Part shown: one piece after another, positions 1 to 5,950 of the stretch
Layout: each line of letters begins with the position of its first letter
How positions within the stretch are numbered: position 1 is the stretch's first letter
Assembly (NCBI GenBank): GCA_937892395.1
Contig: CALAGJ010000149.1
Span: forward strand, 1 to 22,980
Reading direction: 5' to 3'
Length of the DNA stretch: 22,980 nt
Origin: an uncultured Parafilimonas sp.
GTDB taxonomy: Bacteria; Bacteroidota; Bacteroidia; Chitinophagales; Chitinophagaceae
Notes under the pieces: model-generated
Told to the model about the DNA's origin: nothing
What the model saw: the letters and a program-made list of their open reading frames with translations, nothing else
The model's database searches: none
Position numbers and translations under genes: made by a program

Positions 1-281
1 GCCGGTTTTTATTAATCAACTAAAATTGGTGTAACTAAATCAGTACTTCTATAAAAGTAAATTCGGGATATGCCCTACGGGCAATGATTGTGATTGGTTA
101 CAGAGCTTTGTTTTAGTTTATATATCGCTACAAGTATGCAATTGATGTTAGTGAATGATCATTTTTGTTTTGTCCAAATGATTGTGAACATAACACAATA
201 CTCAGTACGACTATAAGACAATTCATTTTTATCATTTTCTTTAAAATTTTGGGTGGTCAAATATTATTATAGACAACAGCA
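1..281. other. left-edge intergenic region, no gene seen
   Basis: I see no convincing coding region on either strand. The stretch is AT-rich and broken by stops in all frames. The only structured element is the short palindrome described separately near position 71. The first bases (GCCGG followed by a T run) could be the tail of a terminator whose other arm lies outside the window, but this cannot be judged. Confidence 0.5.
71..89 (+). repeat. short palindromic intergenic repeat (CCC-TAC-GGG type)
   Basis: GCCC-TAC-GGGC forms a perfect 4-bp stem with a 3-nt loop and is followed by AATGATT. The same design (C-rich arm, TAC or TTC, G-rich arm, then AATGATT) recurs at 12015-12032, approximately at 18192-18209, and three times inverted at 19669-19785. 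All copies are intergenic. This fits a small dispersed REP-like family; its function is unknown. Confidence 0.5.
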
Positions 282-600
282 GTCTGTTTAAAACAGCCAT
301 TCAATCTGTAATTATAAGAAAAAAGGAAATGTATAGAAGTTCTCTATGGAGTATTTTAAAAATGGAGATTTTAATTTCTATAAAATTTGATGGACAAGTT
401 TGGAATTTATTTCATTGTAGAGATAAGTTTGAATTATAGCTTTTGATCCTATGCTTATATACTTTTCTAAATCCCAACCACTACAATTCCATATATAAAG
501 TATATGATATAAGCGAAGAACACGGTTTCGTTCTCCCTACACTGTGTAGGAATCATTGTACGGTTGGTGGCCGGAAAGAAAGATTAGTTATTAGTGGCAG
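282..600. repeat. long imperfect direct repeat, copy A
   Basis: This block aligns with 1272-1590 at a constant offset of 990 bp from end to end, without net indels. The part 448-600 is about 83% identical to its partner by my hand count. The middle (about 320-430) is more diverged, and the first 40 bases are again clearly alike. It contains the dyad CCTACAC-T-GTGTAGG at 536-550 and ends in TTAGTTATTAGTGGCAG. Reading frames across it are not conserved between copies (copy B has stops), so I take it as non-coding. It ends 5 bp from the toxin stop codon. Confidence 0.75.
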
Positions 601-605
601 TTTTT

Positions 606-905
606 TTATTCACTTATTCTATTTTTCAAATCCATTCGTTCATGAAAAATCCTAGTTATCTCAATCGGTTTGTCATTAAATATTCGATAAAAAATGATGT
701 GTCGGTTTGCTTTCAGCCCGAAGAGATCATTTCTAATACCCTCATAATTTTTTCCGATGCTTGGGTCGTCTGCAATATGTTGGCAATTTTCAAGTAACAA
801 TTCATAGTATTTGTCAGCTTGTTTTTCAGACCATTTGTCAAATGTATATTCCCAAATTTTTGTCAAGTCTTCTACAGCTTCATTTGTCAACTTATACTTT
901 GCCAT
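606..905 (-). CDS. parE: ParE/RelE-family toxin of a type II toxin-antitoxin pair
   Basis: This is a 99-residue basic protein with the ParE/RelE superfamily pattern. An N-terminal helical part (residues about 5-45, with the family-like LTNEAVEDLTKIWEYT) is followed by a beta-rich C-terminal half containing HIIFYRIFNDKPIEITRIFH. ParE relatives poison DNA gyrase, while RelE relatives cleave mRNA on the ribosome. The sequence and the ParD-type partner favour ParE. The start codon overlaps the antitoxin gene by 14 bp, so the two are translationally linked and transcribed from the promoter in front of parD. Length is normal for the family and I see no frameshift, so the pair may be functional. Family membership is confident; the exact target is inference. 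Confidence 0.88.
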   Translation of the reverse strand: MAKYKLTNEAVEDLTKIWEYTFDKWSEKQADKYYELLLENCQHIADDPSIGKNYEGIRNDLFGLKANRHIIFYRIFNDKPIEITRIFHERMDLKNRISE

Positions 906-1146
906 TGCTCATTTTTCTTGCTTTTAATTCTTGAAGATGTGTAACTGGGTCAAAATCGTGAGCAATTCCACTGTCAATTCCTTTTTGAATTGCGTTTTTT
1001 AAAGCAATAACTTTACTTTCTTCATCTTCTAAAAGTCGAAGTCCTGCACGAACTACTTCGCTAACATTTTTATATCGTCCAGCAGAAACTTGGCTACTTA
1101 CAAATTGGTCGAAATGGTTTCCAAGTGATATTGAAGTATTTTTCAT
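892..1146 (-). CDS. parD: ParD-type antitoxin (CopG/ribbon-helix-helix family)
   Basis: This 84-residue protein matches the ParD/CC2985 family. The N-terminal ribbon-helix-helix segment begins MKNTSISLGNHFDQFV and continues with VSAGRYKNVSEVVRAGLRLLE (residues 21-41), the characteristic dimerising DNA-binding helices. The acidic, less ordered C-terminal half is the part that normally wraps the toxin. It is the first gene of the operon and its end overlaps parE. The palindrome at 1168-1184, overlapping the -7 box, is a natural operator for autorepression by this protein with its toxin; that is inference from known ParD biology. Confidence 0.9.
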   Translation of the reverse strand: MKNTSISLGNHFDQFVSSQVSAGRYKNVSEVVRAGLRLLEDEESKVIALKNAIQKGIDSGIAHDFDPVTHLQELKARKMSNGKV

Positions 1147-1162
1147 TTTCTTAAACTTTTTT

Positions 1163-1184
1163 CAAAGTTACCAAAAATTGGTAA
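1163..1184 (-). promoter_or_regulatory. parDE promoter with overlapping palindromic operator
   Basis: On the minus strand TAACTTTG (1163-1170) matches the Bacteroidota -7 consensus TAnnTTTG, 16 nt before the parD start. The perfect dyad TTACCAA-AAA-TTGGTAA (1168-1184, plus-strand reading) overlaps its upstream edge. No good -33 TTTG is visible at the usual distance, as is common for repressible promoters. A repressor bound here would block polymerase. Confidence 0.65.
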
Positions 1185-1271
1185 ATCACTTAAATTTTTA
1201 GTCTTAATTTTTGAGCTTTTATTTAAAATATTATGGTTAGATATAATTATGCAAAATAGCCGATAACCCCA

Positions 1272-1590
1272 GTTTGTATAAAATCGCCATTCAATTTGCA
1301 ATTTTTATAATAATGTCATTTAATGAAGCTAAGTAAGGGGTAGCTAATACTGGGGATGATTTTTTAGATAAAAATTCGATGGGCTTATTTTGATGCTATT
1401 GCACTGTTGTAGCATGACAGGTTTATAGCTTTCAAATCTTATGCTTATATGCTTTTCTAAATCCCAACCATTACAACTCCTTATAAAGAATATAAAATAT
1501 AAACGAATACCAAGATTTCATTCTCCCTACACTGTGTAGGGATCATTGTACTTCCGTTGGCCGCAATGAAACCTTAGTTATTAGTGGCAG
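1272..1590. repeat. long imperfect direct repeat, copy B
   Basis: This is the partner of 282-600 and lies in the 1185-1682 gene-free stretch. It shares the CCTACAC-T-GTGTAGG dyad (1526-1540) and the same terminal TTAGTTATTAGTGGCAG. The 92 bases after it, up to the ABC-F stop codon, are less AT-rich than their surroundings and hold no recognisable gene. The two copies bracket the toxin-antitoxin operon. Confidence 0.75.
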
Positions 1591-1682
1591 TGCATTCATG
1601 TCTGTCGCTGTGTCTGTACATGTTTGCGGTTTCTTCGGTGCGTTGGCTTGGCAGTTTTGGTCTGTATGAAAAAAACAAAATT

Positions 1683-3308
1683 TTACTGATACATGTCCAC
1701 TCTCATTTGTTTTACTCTTTCATCAGCCAAATATTCATCAAAAGTCATTAGCCTATCTATGATTCCTTTGGGTGTAAGCTCGATGATTCTGTTGGCCACT
1801 GTTTGCATAAAAGTGTGGTCATGACTGGTAATGAGTACAATACCCGGAAAATTTTGACAGCCTTCATTGAAAGATTGAATACTCTCCAAATCTAAGTGAT
1901 TGGTGGGCTGATCCAGCATTACCAAGTTTGGATTTTGAAGCATCATACGGCTGAGCATACAACGCACTTTTTCGCCACCACTCAGCACATTTGTTTTCTT
2001 CATGATATCATCCCCACTAAAAAGCATTTTTCCTAAAAAACCTCTTAAAAATGGTTCATCAGCATCAGTAACATGCGCCGGCACAAATTGCCTTAGCCAG
2101 TCTATGAGTGTGGAGCCTGATTCAAAAAAAGCATTGTTTTCTTGTGGTAAATAGGCAGTGGTAATGGTGGTGCCCCATTCATATTTTCCCGCATCCGCAG
2201 TACCTAATCCATTGATGATTTCAAAAAAACTGGTTACTGCCAAAGGGTCTTTACTGAGTAAGGCAATTTTATCATTGCGCCCTGCGCTAAAACTTACCTT
2301 ATCGAATAATATTCTTCCATCCACAGACTTTTTAAGTCCTTCAATATTGAGTACCTGATTTCCCGCTTCGCGTAATGGTTGAAAGATAATGCCGGGATAT
2401 CGCCTATTGCTGGCTTGAATGTCTTCGATGGTCAATTTCTCCAATGCCTTTTTACGAGATGTGGCTTGCTTACTTTTGGAAGCATTTGCACTAAACCGTG
2501 CAATGAAATCCAACAAGGCCTGACGTTTTTCTTCTACTTTTTTATTCTTGTCTGCAATCTGGCGGCTCATCAATTGTGAGCTCTCATACCAGAAAGTATA
2601 GTTGCCTGTAAATATTTTAATTTTTTGTCTGTCCACATCAGCCACATGGGTACACACAGCATCTAAAAAGTGACGATCGTGGCTTACCACCAGCACAATA
2701 TTTTGATAGTCTGCCAAAAAGTTTTCAAGCCAGCCAATTGTTTCAATATCTAATCCATTGGTAGGCTCATCTAAGAGTAAAATATCTGGATTGCCAAATA
2801 GCGCCTGAGCCAGTAATACCCTTACTTTAAAGGTAGAAGGAATATCTTTCATCAATTGCTGGTGCATGCTTTCATCCACACCAAGATCTCCTAAAAGTGT
2901 AGCAGCATTGCTATCTGCTTCATAGCCGCCCATTTCTCCAAACTCACCTTCTAACTCTGCGGCTTTCATACCATCTTCTTCAGTAAAATCTTCTTTGGCA
3001 TAAATGGCTTCCCGTTGCTGCATGGTATCCCATAAATGTTTGTGGCCCATGAGTACGGTATTGAGCAGAGTACATTCATCAAACTCAAACTGATTTTGCT
3101 TGAGCACAGCCATACGCTCACCGGGTGTAACTTCTACATTTCCTTTATTGGGTTCAATTTCTCCACTTAGTATTTTTAAAAAAGTAGATTTTCCGGCACC
3201 GTTGGCACCTATGATTCCGTAGCAATTGCCAGAGGTAAAATTTAGATTTACTTCATCAAACAATACTCTCTTTCCGTAGGATAGGGTTATATTTCTAGCA
3301 CTTAGCAT
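1683..3308 (-). CDS. ABC-F family ATPase, YbiT-like, with degenerate second nucleotide site
   Basis: This 541-residue soluble protein has two ABC cassettes and no membrane segments. ABC-F proteins bind the ribosomal E site and modulate translation; YbiT is the closest named relative I recognise. Cassette 1 has Walker A GANGAGKST (residues 34-42), Walker B DILLLDEP (175-182, catalytic E181) and H-loop SHDRHF, but a weak signature around 157-163. The inter-domain linker is residues about 245-310. Cassette 2 keeps the signature LSGGEKVR (442-449) and H-loop SHDHTF. Its P-loop region reads SKDPLAVTS (352-360) with no GxGKST, and the Walker B glutamate is Q467 (LDQPTNHLD). It sits 45 nt after the methyltransferase gene, has its own -7 box, and is probably also reached by operon transcripts. 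Confidence 0.93.
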   Translation of the reverse strand: MLSARNITLSYGKRVLFDEVNLNFTSGNCYGIIGANGAGKSTFLKILSGEIEPNKGNVEVTPGERMAVLKQNQFEFDECTLLNTVLMGHKHLWDTMQQREAIYAKEDFTEEDGMKAAELEGEFGEMGGYEADSNAATLLGDLGVDESMHQQLMKDIPSTFKVRVLLAQALFGNPDILLLDEPTNGLDIETIGWLENFLADYQNIVLVVSHDRHFLDAVCTHVADVDRQKIKIFTGNYTFWYESSQLMSRQIADKNKKVEEKRQALLDFIARFSANASKSKQATSRKKALEKLTIEDIQASNRRYPGIIFQPLREAGNQVLNIEGLKKSVDGRILFDKVSFSAGRNDKIALLSKDPLAVTSFFEIINGLGTADAGKYEWGTTITTAYLPQENNAFFESGSTLIDWLRQFVPAHVTDADEPFLRGFLGKMLFSGDDIMKKTNVLSGGEKVRCMLSRMMLQNPNLVMLDQPTNHLDLESIQSFNEGCQNFPGIVLITSHDHTFMQTVANRIIELTPKGIIDRLMTFDEYLADERVKQMRVDMYQ

Positions 3309-3321
3309 CTATTCATTAATT

Positions 3322-3338
3322 TTTGCGGCGCAAATGTA
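3322..3338 (-). promoter_or_regulatory. candidate promoter for the ABC-F gene, with dyad
   Basis: On the minus strand TACATTTG (3331-3338) matches TAnnTTTG, 22 nt before the ABC-F start and inside the gap after the methyltransferase gene. The last four bases of the box belong to the perfect dyad TTTGCG-C-CGCAAA (3322-3334). A good -33 element is not visible, so this may be a weak internal promoter. The sequence after the box closely resembles that at glnS (16441). Confidence 0.5.
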
Positions 3339-3353
3339 AGTGAAGAAGTTGTT

Positions 3354-4541
3354 TTAATTGTGTAATTGCAATAAACAAGCATACATGGTATCGCCTTTGT
3401 AGGCAGCCCCTTCAAAATATTCAGATGCAAGAATTGAAATATCATAATCATTCAGCGAAGCTGCAATCTGATCTTCATTTTCTTCTTTAAAAACAGAACA
3501 GGTGATGTACAATAAATAGCCTTTGGGGGCTAAAAACGGAATGATATTTTGTAGAATTGTATGTTGCAATTTTGTATAGTCCGATATGGCATCCTCATTA
3601 AAATAGCGCAACTGTTCTGGCGTTCTACTCCAGGTGCCACTACCCGTACAAGGCGCATCACAAATTATACAATCATATTTTTTATGAGGCAACCGGAAAG
3701 GCGGTTTTGTAAGGTCAATAGTACTGTGATTATAACTCAAAATGCCGGCGGCCTTGAACCTGTTGTGAAGATTATTGAGCATTGCACTGCGTATGTCGGT
3801 TACGGTAATATCCATGTGCTTTAATCTATCAAATGCCAGCAAAGTTTTTCCTCCGCTTGCGGCGCAGCAGTCCCAAAATTTTATAGGTTTATGATTGGGA
3901 AAATGCTGGGCAACATAGTCAATACACTTAGCAGTTTGTTGGGAAGATATATCCTGAATAACAAAAGCATTATTTAAACCTTCTACTTCGGACAAGTCAA
4001 CCGAAGGTGGTAGTAGTATTGTGTTTTCATGGATGTACTGAAATGAAATTATTTTTTTCGATAAGGCTGCTTCTACCCTACCGTGGCATCCGGGCCTTAG
4101 TCTTATAAACACATTTGGCTGGTATAAATGGCTTTGAATAAATGCTTCTTTATTATTAATGAGGCCACTGATATTTGCTATTGGAAAAACCGATGATACA
4201 TTGAACCCATGATGAATGGATTGTATAAATTTTATTCTTTCTTCCAGCACTTTAGACCAGCCCTCTATCCATGTTTTCTCATATAGAAAGGACCAAATAC
4301 CGGGCTCTTCATGCTGAATAAAATGAGCTATTTGAAACTGGCTTTTAAAGGATAACTGCAAAAAGGATTTACCCAATCTTAATACAGCATAGCATACATG
4401 GCTAATCTGTTTACGGTCTTTACTACCATGCTTTTTTTCTTGTTTGAAATATTGCTTTAGATAAAGATGAAACGGGGATCTACCATCAAATTTTTGAATG
4501 AATTTTTCAGCGGTATCTATGTGTTTGTCTAAAAAACTCAT
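3354..4541 (-). CDS. RsmB/NOP-family rRNA (cytosine-C5) methyltransferase
   Basis: This 395-residue class I SAM-dependent RNA m5C methyltransferase belongs to the NOL1/NOP2/Sun (Fmu) family, whose best-known bacterial member RsmB methylates 16S rRNA C967. The SAM-binding motif I is CCAASGGKT (225-233), and the acidic residue of the next strand lies in VTDIRS (247-252). Motif IV is DAPCTGSGTW (C298), and motif VI is YITCSV with the nucleophile C348. The first 200 residues are divergent and would hold the RNA-binding/NusB-like part; I cannot recognise it fold by fold, so the exact target base is uncertain. The start codon overlaps the transporter stop as ATGA (4538-4541), implying coupled translation. 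Confidence 0.88.
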   Translation of the reverse strand: MSFLDKHIDTAEKFIQKFDGRSPFHLYLKQYFKQEKKHGSKDRKQISHVCYAVLRLGKSFLQLSFKSQFQIAHFIQHEEPGIWSFLYEKTWIEGWSKVLEERIKFIQSIHHGFNVSSVFPIANISGLINNKEAFIQSHLYQPNVFIRLRPGCHGRVEAALSKKIISFQYIHENTILLPPSVDLSEVEGLNNAFVIQDISSQQTAKCIDYVAQHFPNHKPIKFWDCCAASGGKTLLAFDRLKHMDITVTDIRSAMLNNLHNRFKAAGILSYNHSTIDLTKPPFRLPHKKYDCIICDAPCTGSGTWSRTPEQLRYFNEDAISDYTKLQHTILQNIIPFLAPKGYLLYITCSVFKEENEDQIAASLNDYDISILASEYFEGAAYKGDTMYACLLQLHN

Positions 4542-5758
4542 TGCAACAGTTGGTTTCGTTTAAAACTTTTAAATGCAAGAAATGAACTGGTACTGGTAAG
4601 CAAAAAAGCCAGTATAAAAGCGGCTCCCGGAAAGTAATAAGGGGTATGCTCTCCTGTAAAATAGGAAAAAATATTTGTCATAATAATGGGTCCAACAATG
4701 GCAGAGGCACTCATTAAACTGGTAAGCCCACCTTGTAGCTCGCCTTGTTCATCTGCGGGCACTTTTGTAGATATAAATCCTTGCAATGCTGGCCCTGCTA
4801 TGCCCCCCATTGAATATACAATAGAAAATACATACATCATCCAGCCTTTAGCAGCAAAAGCATACAATAGAAAGCCCATGCTATACATGGCCAATCCTAT
4901 ATAAATACTTTTTTCTTGACCAATCTTTGGGATAATAATTCTTATTAACCCACCCTGTACAATAGCAATCATCAGCCCAAAAAAGCCTAAGGAAATACCT
5001 ACATCCAGTGGCGTCCAATTAAATTTTTCCATGGTATAATAGGTCCATGCACTTTGTACTGCATGGGCAGAAACATAAATCAACAAAAATGATATAATGA
5101 GCCCAGATATAGAGGCATGCTTGGTAAGATGTCTGAATGAGCCTAATGGATTTGCCCGTTTCCATTCAAATTTTCTGCGTAGATTTTTTGGTAATGATTC
5201 TGGAAGAATAAAATAGCCGTATAACCAATTTATAAAGCAAAGGGAGGCTGCTGCATAAAAGGGAACACGTGGTCCATACTCTGACAGAAAGCCACCCAAA
5301 CTGGGACCAATAATAAAACCTAATCCAAAAGCAGCACCAATCATTCCAAAACTTTGAGCCCTTTTTTCTGGTGCACTGATGTCTGCAATATATGCTGTGG
5401 CAGTTGTAAAACTTGCACCTGTAACTCCAGCCAATATTCGGCCTACAAACAACCAAAATAGATTGGGCGCAATGGACAATAAAATATAATCTAACCCAAA
5501 CCCAAAAAGAGATAACAATAAAACAGGTCTTCGGCCATACCTATCACTCAAATTGCCAATAACCGGCGCAAACAGGAACTGTGTAATGGAATAGGCAAAA
5601 GTGAGCCAGCCGCCGTATTTACTAGCTTCGCTAATACCTACCTGCTCCATTTCCATAATTAGTTTTGGTACAGCAGGGATTATTAATCCAAGTCCAGTTA
5701 TATCAATAAGTAAAGTTATAAAAATAAACCCAATGGCAGCATTTCGGTTTTTTGTCAT
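4538..5758 (-). CDS. MFS transporter, TetA-like drug:H+ antiporter family
   Basis: This 406-residue inner-membrane protein has about twelve hydrophobic segments. The MFS motif A GNLSDRYGRRPVL lies between helices 2 and 3 (residues 68-80). Antiporter motif C appears as GAAFGLGFIIGPSLGGFL in helix 5, and LLIDITGLGLIIPAVP is typical of helix 1 in tetracycline-efflux (TCR/Tet) relatives. These features place it with proton-coupled efflux carriers; the substrate cannot be told from sequence. It heads the operon with the rRNA methyltransferase and ABC-F genes. A CACATTTG sequence on the minus strand at 5782-5789 is one base off the -7 consensus and could be its promoter. Resistance function is not established. 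Confidence 0.88.
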   Translation of the reverse strand: MTKNRNAAIGFIFITLLIDITGLGLIIPAVPKLIMEMEQVGISEASKYGGWLTFAYSITQFLFAPVIGNLSDRYGRRPVLLLSLFGFGLDYILLSIAPNLFWLFVGRILAGVTGASFTTATAYIADISAPEKRAQSFGMIGAAFGLGFIIGPSLGGFLSEYGPRVPFYAAASLCFINWLYGYFILPESLPKNLRRKFEWKRANPLGSFRHLTKHASISGLIISFLLIYVSAHAVQSAWTYYTMEKFNWTPLDVGISLGFFGLMIAIVQGGLIRIIIPKIGQEKSIYIGLAMYSMGFLLYAFAAKGWMMYVFSIVYSMGGIAGPALQGFISTKVPADEQGELQGGLTSLMSASAIVGPIIMTNIFSYFTGEHTPYYFPGAAFILAFLLTSTSSFLAFKSFKRNQLLQ

Positions 5759-5858
5759 GAATAGTAAATATTAAATTGTTGCAAATGTGGTGTTTTCCAT
5801 CAAACTGCTTGTTGAAATAACGCAATTGACCAAATGCGTACTCTGTACACATTATTTA

Positions 5859-5890
5859 TTTGATAATTTGACACAATCTAATTTGTTTTG
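5859..5890 (+). promoter_or_regulatory. candidate malQ promoter
   Basis: TTTG (5859-5862) is separated by 20 nt from TTGTTTTG (5883-5890), which is one mismatch from TAnnTTTG. It would give a 5' untranslated region of about 55-60 nt before the ATG at 5951. The bases CGGC follow the box, as at the tRNA promoter. The call is moderate because of the mismatch. Confidence 0.4.
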
Positions 5891-5950
5891 CGGCATGGGC
5901 TACTTAGTGTAAGTTGCTCTATTAGAAATTGATAAATCATTGCCAGTATC

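Noticed and set aside
443..797. Two overlapping plus-strand reading frames of about 70 codons
   Set aside because: The first lies mainly in repeat copy A and its counterpart in copy B has stop codons. The second is antisense to the ParE gene. Neither shows family resemblance.
282..1590. Integron attC sites around the toxin-antitoxin cassette
   Set aside because: I could not find paired core sites of the GTTRRRY type at the repeat ends, the repeats are longer than normal attC sites, and no integrase is visible.
5166..5456. Minus-strand 96-codon frame within the transporter gene
   Set aside because: It is an alternative frame of the MFS gene with a Cys- and Trp-rich composition typical of shadows.
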